Assembly: GCA_031280955.1 (NCBI GenBank)
Contig: JAITGA010000022.1
Coordinates: 1-35,211, forward strand
DNA length: 35,211 bases
Source: Lachnospiraceae bacterium
Lineage (GTDB): Bacteria; Bacillota; Clostridia; Lachnospirales; Lachnospiraceae
Direction of reading: 5' to 3'
Both the position numbers and the translations under genes were made by a program. A model generated the notes under the pieces. The model saw nothing but the letters and a program-made list of their open reading frames with translations, was not told the DNA's origin and searched no databases. Below are positions 8,741 to 15,905 of this stretch, piece by piece (within the stretch, counting starts at the first letter, position 1; every line of letters begins with the position of its first letter).

Positions 8741-9691
8741 ATGGAAATAGAAAAGAAAGCAGAAAAAAAGCGAATAAGGGAGCGTCTGCGTGAGGGGTTG
8801 GCGAAGACAAGGGGAAGCTTTGCGAGTGGAATTGATGCAATTTTTGGGGACACACCCCGGATTTACGATGAATTTTACGAGGAACTCTTGGAAGTTTTGG
8901 TAATGGCAGACGTAGGCATCCATACAGCAGGGATTATCATTGACAATCTGCGTGAAGATGTCAAAAAGATGCGGATAAAAGAAAGACAAAACTGTAAACA
9001 ACTGTTAATAGAAAATATCAAGCGGCTGATGAGCGGCGATGAAACAGATGTTGCGCATACAGACGGCAAAACAGTAATTTTGGTGATTGGTGTCAATGGG
9101 GTGGGAAAGACTACCTCTGTGGGCAAGCTTGCTGCTCTTTATACCACGCAGGGCAAAAAGGTAGTAATCGCCGCTGCTGATACTTACCGTGCCGCCGCCG
9201 CCGGGCAACTGAGTGAATGGGCGAACAGGGCGGGAGCGGATATGGTAGGCGGTTCACCTGGAGCAGATCCTGCCAGTGTGGTTTATGATGCCATCAATGC
9301 TACCCGCGCCCGAAGTGCCGATGTTCTCATATGTGATACGGCAGGTCGCCTTCACAACAAGAAGAACCTGATGGAGGAGTTACGCAAGATTAACCGTATC
9401 ATTGAGCGGGAAATGCCGGAAGCAAAAAGGGAGAATCTCTTGGTTGTCGATGGTACAACAGGACAAAATGCCTTGGTACAAGCTCGTGAGTTTGGTACAG
9501 TTGCAGCTATTGACGGACTTATCCTCACAAAACTAGATGGCACAGCCCGGGGTGGGATTGCGATATCAATTCATACGACACTAGATATTCCCGTCCGTTA
9601 CATTGGTGTCGGCGAACAATTAAATGACTTGCATGAGTTTGTCGCTGCTGATTTCGTGGATGCGTTGTTTTCCGCAGAAGAAACAGTTTGA
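8741..9691 (+). CDS. ftsY: Signal recognition particle receptor FtsY
   Basis: FtsY is the SRP receptor GTPase that docks ribosome-nascent chain complexes at the membrane for co-translational insertion. The 316-residue product has a short basic N-terminus, a four-helix N domain (about residues 25-95) and a G domain. The P-loop GVNGVGKTT is near residue 115. Other GTPase motifs are DTYRAAA, DTAGRLHNKKNLM and TKLDGTARGG. It lacks the long acidic A domain of enterobacterial FtsY, as is usual in Firmicutes. It follows smc by ten bases and closes the housekeeping operon. Confidence 0.96.
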   Translation: MEIEKKAEKKRIRERLREGLAKTRGSFASGIDAIFGDTPRIYDEFYEELLEVLVMADVGIHTAGIIIDNLREDVKKMRIKERQNCKQLLIENIKRLMSGDETDVAHTDGKTVILVIGVNGVGKTTSVGKLAALYTTQGKKVVIAAADTYRAAAAGQLSEWANRAGADMVGGSPGADPASVVYDAINATRARSADVLICDTAGRLHNKKNLMEELRKINRIIEREMPEAKRENLLVVDGTTGQNALVQAREFGTVAAIDGLILTKLDGTARGGIAISIHTTLDIPVRYIGVGEQLNDLHEFVAADFVDALFSAEETV

Positions 9692-9707
9692 CTGAAAGGA
9701 AAGATTA

Positions 9708-10931
9708 ATGAACAATACCTATCTAACCCTCAACCGCTTCAAGGAAGCCACGAAGACTGTCGGCAAAATAGTGGAGGAGACCAAGCTCATTCCCAGCGGG
9801 TATCTGAGTCAGCAAAGCGGCGGGCAAATATACCTGAAGCCGGAAAACATGCAAATCACGGGAGCATACAAGCTACGGGGCGCATTTTACAAAATCAGTA
9901 CTTTGGGCGAAGAAGAGCGGGCGCGGGGTTTAATTACTGCTTCCGCCGGCAATCATGCCCAAGGGGTGGCATATGCTGCCCGTCATTATGGTGTGGCAGC
10001 AACGATAGTGATGCCATCAACGACACCGCTCATCAAGGTAAACCGCACCAAGGATTTGGGGGCAAATGTGGTACTGGCAGGTGATGTCTATGATGAATCT
10101 TGTCAGGCGGCAATGATGATGGCTAAAGAACAGGGTTTATCATTCATCCATCCCTTTGACGACCTTGCGGTAGTGGCAGGTCAAGGGACGTTGATGATGG
10201 AAATATTTGCCGAGTTGCCTGAGGTTGACTTCGTCCTCGTTCCTGTTGGCGGCGGCGGTTTGGCGGCGGGAGTGGCAGTCCTCGCCAAACTCCTTAATCC
10301 CGATATCAAGGTGATTGGCGTTGAACCTGCGGGAGCGAATTGTTTACAGGAATCTTTGCGGGTAGGGAAACCGATTACCCTTGACGCTATCAACACCATT
10401 GCCGACGGTGCTGCCGTTCGTACTCCGGGGACGGTGATTTTCCCTTATTTGCAAAAAAATCTGGATGAAATCATCACCGTTGAGGATGAGGAACTGGTAG
10501 CTACTTTCCTCGATATGGTGGAAAACCACAAAATGATTATCGAAAATGCGGGTTTATTGGCAGTCGCTGCCCTCAAACACATGGATGTGAGCAAAAAGCG
10601 GGTAGCAGCGATAGTTTCCGGCGGCAACATGGATGTAATTACGATGTCGTCAGTCGTCCAGCGTGGTTTAATTATTCGTGACCGTATCTTCACCGTCTCC
10701 GTGCTTTTGCCCGACAAGCCCGGTGAGCTTACCCGAGTGTCTGAGGTCATCGCCCGCCAAAACGGCAACGTAATCAAACTCGAACACAACCAGTTCGTAT
10801 CAATAAATCGTAGTACGGCAGTTGAACTGCGCATCACTTTGGAAGCATACGGAACTCTTCACAAGGATGAGATCATCGCCGCCCTTGAAATCGGCGGTTA
10901 CAAACCACGTGTTGTACGAACAAGCATATGA
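9708..10931 (+). CDS. tdcB: Threonine ammonia-lyase with C-terminal ACT domain
   Basis: A PLP enzyme that deaminates threonine (and often serine) to 2-oxobutyrate and ammonia. The 407-residue product carries the PLP lysine in ITGAYKLRGA (Lys55), SAGNHAQGVAYAA and the phosphate-binding loop VGGGGLAAG. A C-terminal ACT regulatory domain (about residues 325-400, starting FTVSVLLPDKPGELTR) suggests allosteric control by an amino acid. The same architecture is used for biosynthetic (ilvA) and catabolic (tdcB) roles. The overlap with a catabolic-looking dehydratase gene and the absence of ilv genes favour catabolism, so the symbol is tentative. AAAGGAAAG precedes the start at 9708, and the stop overlaps the next ATG. 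Confidence 0.88.
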   Translation: MNNTYLTLNRFKEATKTVGKIVEETKLIPSGYLSQQSGGQIYLKPENMQITGAYKLRGAFYKISTLGEEERARGLITASAGNHAQGVAYAARHYGVAATIVMPSTTPLIKVNRTKDLGANVVLAGDVYDESCQAAMMMAKEQGLSFIHPFDDLAVVAGQGTLMMEIFAELPEVDFVLVPVGGGGLAAGVAVLAKLLNPDIKVIGVEPAGANCLQESLRVGKPITLDAINTIADGAAVRTPGTVIFPYLQKNLDEIITVEDEELVATFLDMVENHKMIIENAGLLAVAALKHMDVSKKRVAAIVSGGNMDVITMSSVVQRGLIIRDRIFTVSVLLPDKPGELTRVSEVIARQNGNVIKLEHNQFVSINRSTAVELRITLEAYGTLHKDEIIAALEIGGYKPRVVRTSI

Positions 10932-13345
10932 GAGAAAAAATCAAAAGAGGCATGAATGAGCGTATTCGCAATTTACGTGAGGAGAGCGTGTCCACTCCCC
11001 CGCGTTTTTCTCGTGAACGGGCATTGTTGGTGACGCAGGCTTACACTCTTTTTGAAGGAAAAGTTTCTGTACCTGAGCTACGTGCCCTCACTTTCCGTCA
11101 TATTTTGGCGAACAAGACTCTTTGGATAGGTAAAGATGAGCTGCTGGTCGGTGAGAAAGGTGATACGCCACAGGCAGCTCCTGCTTTTCCCGAGATTTGC
11201 TGTCATACGGTGGCGGATTTGGAGAATATGAGCAGACGTGAGCTGATATCCTTTCGGGTAAATGATGAAGACATCCGGGTACAGGAGGAAACCATCATTC
11301 CTTTTTGGGAAAATCGGCAAATGCGCAAGCGGATATTTTCGTTGATGACCCCGGAATGGAAGCAGTGCTATCAGGCAGGGATATTTACCGAGTTCATGGA
11401 ACAACGCGGTCCCGGTCATACTGTGGGTTCGTCACAGCTTTATGAAAAAGGTTTCCTTGACCGTTGCTGTGAAATTGAGGCGGCGATAAAAGCCCTTGAT
11501 TATCCCAATGACCCGCAAGCGCATAAAAAACATGAACAGCTAACGGCAATGAAGATTTGTTGTGAGGCTATTATCCTCCTTGGAGAACGATATGCGGTTT
11601 ATGCTCGTGAGTTAGCAAGAACTGAGGAAGATGGAAAACGCCGTGAGGAGCTATTGCAAATAGCCGCCAACTGCGATGTTGTCCCCGCTCATAAACCCCA
11701 AACTTATTGGCAGGCTTTGCAAATGTATTGGTTTATCCATATCGGTGTCACCTTGGAACTTAATCCTTGGGATGCTTTTAGTCCCGGTCGCCTCGATCAG
11801 CATCTGATTTCATTTTACGATGCTGACCTTAGTAGCGGGATTTTGGATGAAACGAGGGCAAAAGAATTACTTTCTTGTTTGTGGATTAAGTTTAATAATC
11901 AGCCGGCACCGCCAAAGGTCGGTGTAACCCTAAAAGAAAGCGGTACATATACTGATTTTACCAATATCAACAGCGGCGGGGTCACTAGTGACGGCAACGA
12001 TGGGGTCAATGCCGTGAGTTATCTGATCCTTGATTGCATGGAAGAACTTGAGCTTACGCAACCCAGTTCAAATGTGCAAGTCAGCAAACATACGCCGCAA
12101 GATTTCTTGCATCGGGCGGTGGAGATAGCTCGTAAGGGTTGGGGACAACCGGCTTTCTATAATAGTGAGGCTATTATTTCTGAACTGTTAAATGCCGGGA
12201 AAAGCCTTACCGATGCTCGTATGGGCGGGGCTAGTGGTTGTGTTGAGACAGGAGCGTTCGGAAATGAAGCATATATCCTGACAGGATACTTCAATCTGCC
12301 CAAAATTCTGGAAATCACCCTGAACAACGGTATCGACCCGAACACAGGAGAGCAAATCGGGGTAAAGAGCGGGGTGGCAGAATCATTTACCACTTATGAT
12401 GAAGTGTTGACTGCTTATCGCCGTCAGATTGATTATTTCGCCACTATTAAGAAGACAGGCTCGAATGTGATCGAAGAACTCTATGCTTGCTTTTTGCCGG
12501 TCCCGTTTTTGTCTGTTATCACCAATGACTGTATCGAGAAGGGCAAAGATTATAATGACGGTGGCGCAAGATACAACACCTCTTATATACAGGGAGTCGG
12601 GATTGGTACAGCCTGTGATTCGCTGGCAGCTATCAAATACTTTTTGGAGCATGATTTGTCAGCGGAAAAGAAAAGCGGAGTTTCTTTGTATAAACAATTA
12701 CTGGCGGCGATGGCGGCTAATTTCAGCGGTTATGGTGATGTGTGGCAAAAAGTACGTTATGATACACCCCGATACGGAAATGATGATGATGCCGCCGATG
12801 ATGTCATGCGTGATATTTTTATGATGTTTTATCAAAGTGTATGCATGGATGTTAGTGGAAATGAAAATATGCGTGGTGGTGAATATCGCATCAATATGTT
12901 GCCAACAACATGCCATATTTATTTTGGTGAGGTGACAGGAGCAACAGCAAACGGTCGTCTGTCAGGGAAGCCTTTGTCAGAGGGGATATCACCGTCACAG
13001 GGTGCAGATGTGAACGGTCCGACAGCGGCACTTTTGTCTGCCGCCAAAATGGAGCAACTGCTGACCGGCGGTACATTGCTCAATCAGAAGTTCACTCCCG
13101 AAGCTGTGGCAGGGGAACGGGGGATTAAAGCATTGGCGAGCCTGATTAGAGCTTACTTTGAAATGGATGGGCATCATCTCCAGTTCAATATCATCAAACG
13201 GGAAACCTTACGTGCCGCCCAAGCAAATCCCGATGAATACCGTGATTTGATCGTCCGCGTCGCCGGGTATAGCGATTACTTTGTCAATCTGGGAAAAGAA
13301 TTGCAAGATGAAATCATTGCCAGAACAGAATATGACTTGATATAA
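10928..13345 (+). CDS. hypD: Glycyl radical enzyme, likely trans-4-hydroxy-L-proline dehydratase
   Basis: An oxygen-sensitive radical enzyme of the PFL/dehydratase family, 805 residues from the first ATG. The thiyl cysteine is in GASGCVETG (Cys438, with Glu440 two residues on). The radical glycine is in RVAGYSDYF (Gly780) near the C-terminus, followed by ELQDEIIART. Phe156, His164, Asp282, Cys438, Glu440 and Tyr454 match, with a constant +4 shift, active-site residues I recall for Clostridioides difficile HypD (F152, H160, D278, C434, E436, Y450). That would make the product pyrroline-5-carboxylate. The recalled numbering needs checking, and other dehydratases of the family remain possible. 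The start is uncertain: 10928 overlaps the upstream stop (ATGA), while the in-frame ATG at 10952 better matches the usual N-terminus. No radical-SAM activase gene is in the window. Confidence 0.78.
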   Translation: MREKIKRGMNERIRNLREESVSTPPRFSRERALLVTQAYTLFEGKVSVPELRALTFRHILANKTLWIGKDELLVGEKGDTPQAAPAFPEICCHTVADLENMSRRELISFRVNDEDIRVQEETIIPFWENRQMRKRIFSLMTPEWKQCYQAGIFTEFMEQRGPGHTVGSSQLYEKGFLDRCCEIEAAIKALDYPNDPQAHKKHEQLTAMKICCEAIILLGERYAVYARELARTEEDGKRREELLQIAANCDVVPAHKPQTYWQALQMYWFIHIGVTLELNPWDAFSPGRLDQHLISFYDADLSSGILDETRAKELLSCLWIKFNNQPAPPKVGVTLKESGTYTDFTNINSGGVTSDGNDGVNAVSYLILDCMEELELTQPSSNVQVSKHTPQDFLHRAVEIARKGWGQPAFYNSEAIISELLNAGKSLTDARMGGASGCVETGAFGNEAYILTGYFNLPKILEITLNNGIDPNTGEQIGVKSGVAESFTTYDEVLTAYRRQIDYFATIKKTGSNVIEELYACFLPVPFLSVITNDCIEKGKDYNDGGARYNTSYIQGVGIGTACDSLAAIKYFLEHDLSAEKKSGVSLYKQLLAAMAANFSGYGDVWQKVRYDTPRYGNDDDAADDVMRDIFMMFYQSVCMDVSGNENMRGGEYRINMLPTTCHIYFGEVTGATANGRLSGKPLSEGISPSQGADVNGPTAALLSAAKMEQLLTGGTLLNQKFTPEAVAGERGIKALASLIRAYFEMDGHHLQFNIIKRETLRAAQANPDEYRDLIVRVAGYSDYFVNLGKELQDEIIARTEYDLI

Positions 13346-13367
13346 GGGGCAGCGCAGCATGAGCCCC
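13346..13367. repeat. Short inverted repeat directly after hypD
   Basis: GGGGC (13346-13350) and GCCCC (13363-13367) face each other across 12 bases, starting at the base after the hypD stop codon. There is no T-run after it, so it is not a standard terminator. It may protect the 3' end of the mRNA or belong to the palindromic element that follows. Confidence 0.4.
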
Positions 13368-13368
13368 G

Positions 13369-13410
13369 GCTTCGTCATTGCGAGGCGGCTTTATACGCCG
13401 AAGCAATCCA
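13369..13410. repeat. REP-like palindromic intergenic element
   Basis: The stretch CGTCATTGCGAGGCGG ... CGCCGAAGCAATCC has nested inverted repeats: GCTTCG (13369-13374) with CGAAGC (13399-13404), ATTGC (13378-13382) with GCAAT (13403-13407), and GGCG with CGCC around a short loop. I recall elements beginning CGTCATTGCGAG and ending GAAGCAATCC as dispersed intergenic repeats in many unrelated bacterial genomes. Only one copy is visible in this window. Confidence 0.55.
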
Positions 13411-13433
13411 TTTTTTAACAAAAGCAAAAGAAC

Positions 13434-13462
13434 TTGCCTTTGTTGGATATTTAAGTTAAAAT
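13434..13462 (+). promoter_or_regulatory. Promoter of the 6S RNA gene
   Basis: TTGCCT (13434-13439) and TAAAAT (13457-13462) are separated by 17 bases. The predicted start, seven bases after the -10, is 13469. That is exactly the first base of the closing helix of the RNA at 13469-13642, which supports both calls. Confidence 0.7.
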
Positions 13463-13468
13463 AAAACC

Positions 13469-13642
13469 AACCTGGAATGTTTGATAACTCTTGTAATTTT
13501 GAACCTACATTTTGTTCTAAGGGATTCCTATATTGGCACGTCTGATGTCACGCTCACCCCTTAAGGCGAAGACTGATGCGGGTCTGCGGTTACCCACCTA
13601 GCATAGCTAGGAGTCAAAATACGAGAGCCGGCATTTCGGGTT
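13469..13642 (+). ncRNA. ssrS: 6S RNA (SsrS), regulator of RNA polymerase
   Basis: 6S RNA imitates an open promoter and binds sigma-A RNA polymerase holoenzyme. The 174-nt ends pair as an 11-bp helix: AACCTGGAATG (13469-13479) with CATTTCGGGTT (13632-13642), with only two G-U pairs. A second helix pairs GTAATTTTGAAC with GTCAAAATAC, with bulges. Inside are a large asymmetric bubble, an apical stem (AAGGG with CCCTT) and a perfect hairpin CCTAGC-ATA-GCTAGG on the 3' side of the bubble. This is the 6S plan, including the 3'-side bubble hairpin. The ends resemble the E. coli ends as I recall them (GATGTTCG and GGCGGCATCTCGG; here AATGTTTG and GCCGGCATTTCGG). A promoter and a terminator flank it. 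A covariance-model search was not possible here. Confidence 0.83.
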
Positions 13643-13652
13643 AAAAAGAAAA

Positions 13653-13713
13653 AAAATGAGGCAACAAAGCTGCGAGCTTTAGCCGCTAACTACGAGCTTT
13701 GTTACCTCATTTT
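13653..13713. terminator. Strong bidirectional intrinsic terminator
   Basis: Arms of 19 bases pair with one mismatch: AAAATGAGGCAACAAAGCT (13653-13671) and AGCTTTGTTACCTCATTTT (13695-13713). The stem carries A-runs on the left and T-runs on the right, so it can end transcripts from both sides: the hypD/6S transcripts on plus and the SDR-VOC operon on minus, whose last stop codon is at 13735-13737. Confidence 0.88.
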
Positions 13714-13734
13714 AGATTATAGCCGTCCTTCACC

Positions 13735-14445
13735 TTACCACGGCAATGGTTTTCCGGTATGTTCCATGAAGAAGACTCCCTCAGGGATAGTGTCGGGATT
13801 GATTGCATAACCAACGATATTGGCGGCACTTTCATCAGTACTGACTGAGTAAGGGCTGACGGCGGCATTTTCTCCGCCCATTGGACTGCGTAACCATCCG
13901 GGATGGAAGCAGATCACCCGTGTTCCCCGCTCTTTTACCTCGTTGTAGAGTATCATCGAAGCGATATTGGCGGCGGCTTTGCTCATGCCGTAGATGTATT
14001 CGCAGTCACGGTAACAATCACCGATACTACCGGATTCACTGGTGATATTGACCACGATACTGCCATCCCCCAGTTTCGGGATAGCGGCTTTGCACATTCT
14101 TAGCAAACCGGCGGCATTGACCTCATACATAATAAGCCCGGCATCAATGTCAGTTTCGGCGAGTCCACAGCGACCGCTGAAATGAAAAACCCCGGCATTA
14201 TTGTAGAGAAAGTCTATCTTTACTTCTTTGGCGAGCATATCAACCACCGCAGCTTCAACACTGGCGGTTTGGGCTAGATCGCATTGATAGATATGAAGTT
14301 TTGCATTGGTGCGAGCATACTCACGCAGTTCATCAGTTATTTCGACTTCATAAGCATAAACCCTGTCACCACGCTGACAGTGTTGTTTGACAAGGGAAAA
14401 CCCCAGTCCCCGCCCGGCACCGGTGACAATGACCGATTGATCCAT
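13735..14445 (-). CDS. Short-chain dehydrogenase/reductase (SDR)
   Basis: A 236-residue classical SDR, an NAD(P)-dependent oxidoreductase. The cofactor motif TGAGRGLG is at residues 8-15, NNAG marks the central strand, a serine lies in the NITSESGS segment, and the catalytic YGMSK (YxxxK) is near residue 150. The substrate cannot be told from sequence. The ribosome binding site GGAGG (14452-14456 on the plus coordinates) supports the start. It follows the VOC gene by 14 bases on the same strand, so the two form an operon. It ends just beyond the shared terminator at 13653-13713. Confidence 0.85.
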   Translation of the reverse strand: MDQSVIVTGAGRGLGFSLVKQHCQRGDRVYAYEVEITDELREYARTNAKLHIYQCDLAQTASVEAAVVDMLAKEVKIDFLYNNAGVFHFSGRCGLAETDIDAGLIMYEVNAAGLLRMCKAAIPKLGDGSIVVNITSESGSIGDCYRDCEYIYGMSKAAANIASMILYNEVKERGTRVICFHPGWLRSPMGGENAAVSPYSVSTDESAANIVGYAINPDTIPEGVFFMEHTGKPLPW

Positions 14446-14459
14446 CTGATACCTCCAGT

Positions 14460-14921
14460 CTAAAAGCTTTCCAAGAGTTCAACGATAAACGGCAGTCCCT
14501 CGCCACCATCGAGGTAAGAGTAGCAACCGCTGGCATCGCCATAAAATCCTTTTTGTAAGAGTTTCATTCCGAAGTCCTCACAGGAAAGGATAATTTGTCC
14601 CATATCTTTGACGTTAAAAGCGATGTGATGAAGCCCTTCCCCTTTTTCATTGAGGAAATCACGCCAGACACTAGGAGCTTCACTAGGTTCAATCAATTCT
14701 AACTGTACTCCGTCCCCAACGGCAAAAAAAGCCATCTTACATTCGGCATCGGGAGCGGGTTTGCCCATGTATTCGGTCTTGGTGATGGCAAAATCACTGC
14801 CGCCGACAGTAGGCGGTGCATCAATGCCGAGAAAAGCCGCCAACTTCGCTTTGCTAAGCTCAATATCGTTGACAATTAAAGCAACCTGTGTAAGCTTGGT
14901 AGTTCCTATTCTGTTGTTCAT
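14460..14921 (-). CDS. VOC superfamily (glyoxalase/methylmalonyl-CoA epimerase-like) protein
   Basis: A 153-residue protein with two paired beta-alpha-beta-beta-beta modules, the fold of glyoxalase I, methylmalonyl-CoA epimerase and related metalloenzymes. The modules are KLTQVALIVNDIELSKAKL and GEGLHHIAFNVKDM. Likely metal ligands are Gln in TQVAL, Glu in QLELIEP, His in LHHIAF and Glu in FIVELLE, a Q/E/H/E set like that of human glyoxalase I. Which reaction it performs is not clear, and pairing with an SDR suggests a small metabolic module rather than methylglyoxal detoxification. An AGGAGG site precedes the start. Confidence 0.75.
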   Translation of the reverse strand: MNNRIGTTKLTQVALIVNDIELSKAKLAAFLGIDAPPTVGGSDFAITKTEYMGKPAPDAECKMAFFAVGDGVQLELIEPSEAPSVWRDFLNEKGEGLHHIAFNVKDMGQIILSCEDFGMKLLQKGFYGDASGCYSYLDGGEGLPFIVELLESF

Positions 14922-14948
14922 AGAAAGCCTCCTTGTTTTGTTTTTTTC

Positions 14949-14978
14949 AGTATATCATGCTATCGCTGAGATTGCCAT
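14949..14978 (-). promoter_or_regulatory. Candidate promoter for the VOC-SDR operon
   Basis: On the minus strand, TATACT (plus coordinates 14949-14954) is a good -10 box. Upstream at 18-base spacing is ATGGCA, a four-of-six match to the -35 consensus. It lies about 30 bases before the VOC start codon. Confidence 0.4.
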
Positions 14979-14999
14979 TTAATATCTTATGTGATATCT

Positions 15000-15027
15000 T
15001 TTACATATCTCTAAAATAAACTATTAT
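15000..15027 (+). promoter_or_regulatory. Candidate promoter of the type VII secretion cassette
   Basis: TTTACA (15000-15005), 16 bases and TATTAT (15022-15027) each match the consensus at five of six positions. It reads into the first gene at 15099 and is divergent from the VOC-SDR operon. Just upstream (14982-15000) the sequence ATATCTT occurs twice around GTG, a possible but unproven regulator site. Confidence 0.5.
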
Positions 15028-15098
15028 TTGAGAACCGAATAAAAACAGTACCACCCGAAACTATGCGTTCTTTATACCATACTGAAGGAACACAAACC

Positions 15099-15401
15099 AT
15101 GAGTGAGATATTTCTGGATTATGATCAAATAAGTAAGCAAACGAAAGAACTTAGTAATTATATTACAGGTGATTTGCGCATCCAAACAGAGAATGAATAT
15201 GCACAGATACAATTTTTGCTTGATACAGTAGCCAGTACAACCGTAACCGAGTTAATGGAAAACATGGAAGCACATAAGCAAAAGACTATAATGGCTCTCG
15301 AATCAATTGATAAGCTCCTTTCATTTATGGCACATTCTGGTGAGGAAATTGAAGACGAAGAAAAAAGAATGGCTAGTAACATCATGACAGGAGGATATTG
15401 A
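15099..15401 (+). CDS. Small helical protein, probable type VII secretion effector partner
   Basis: A 100-residue, almost entirely helical protein without a signal peptide or transmembrane segment. Its size, composition and closing pattern (LLSFMAHSGEEIEDEEKRMA) resemble the WXG100/DUF3130-type proteins encoded ahead of LXG effectors in Firmicutes; no WxG turn is present. Such proteins bind the N-terminal helices of the effector and accompany it to the EssC translocase (family knowledge). The start at 15099 is chosen because GAAGGAA (15084-15090) is well placed; an upstream ATG at 15063 has no such site. It is the first of five genes on one strand ending with a DUF4176 gene, which supports the assignment. 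Confidence 0.6.
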   Translation: MSEIFLDYDQISKQTKELSNYITGDLRIQTENEYAQIQFLLDTVASTTVTELMENMEAHKQKTIMALESIDKLLSFMAHSGEEIEDEEKRMASNIMTGGY

Positions 15402-15402
15402 A

Positions 15403-15873
15403 ATGCCACAAGGATTTGTCGGAAATGCAAGTTACAAATACTTATCTGCCATTAGTGAAGCGATGGATGCTGCCAACTCAGTCCACCTCTTTCCTCCCTC
15501 CCATGCGCGGGATACTGGTAACAGGACTGATTTACCTCACCATCCTGATGAAGCGATGTCAGGCAGTTATAACACTAAAACGTCCAATCAAGATAACATC
15601 GTGGTAAATGTGGCGGTTTATCATGAAATATTAGAGCATATACGAGTGAACAATAACAAAATAGCAGAAGAAATACATATTCTATGCTGTCGGATAGAAA
15701 AGATGTGTTCCACGATATATATAGTTCCCGATACACTCCCCAAATACTTGGACATAGTCAATAGAATGAAAACGATGTTATATGAATTTCAAACACTTCC
15801 TGATGAATCACGAGTGTATTTTGATGAATTTTTAGGTGATATTATAGAACACGATGCGAATATTTACTTTTAA
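15403..15873 (+). CDS. Second small type VII cassette protein, family not recognised
   Basis: A 156-residue protein starting one base after the previous stop, with GGAGG eight bases upstream, so tightly coupled. The first 60 residues are polar and rich in P, H, S and N (for example FPPSHARDTGN). The remainder is helical and amphipathic (EILEHIRVNNNKIAEEIHI onward), with a CC pair. I do not recognise the family. Its place between a helical partner and the LXG-like gene is where the second LXG-associated partner (DUF3958-like) normally sits, so a partner or chaperone role is inferred from position. Confidence 0.5.
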   Translation: MPQGFVGNASYKYLSAISEAMDAANSVHLFPPSHARDTGNRTDLPHHPDEAMSGSYNTKTSNQDNIVVNVAVYHEILEHIRVNNNKIAEEIHILCCRIEKMCSTIYIVPDTLPKYLDIVNRMKTMLYEFQTLPDESRVYFDEFLGDIIEHDANIYF

Positions 15874-15905
15874 TACCATGTATCTACCTAGAGGCAGAGG
15901 TAAAA

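Noticed and set aside
13469..13642. The structured RNA read on the minus strand
   Set aside because: The promoter, the start position and the similarity to known 6S ends all fit the plus strand; no promoter was found for the reverse reading.
14982..15000. Near-palindrome with two ATATCTT copies between the divergent operons
   Set aside because: AT-rich and short; it could arise by chance, and I could not link it to a known regulator, so it is mentioned only in the promoter note.
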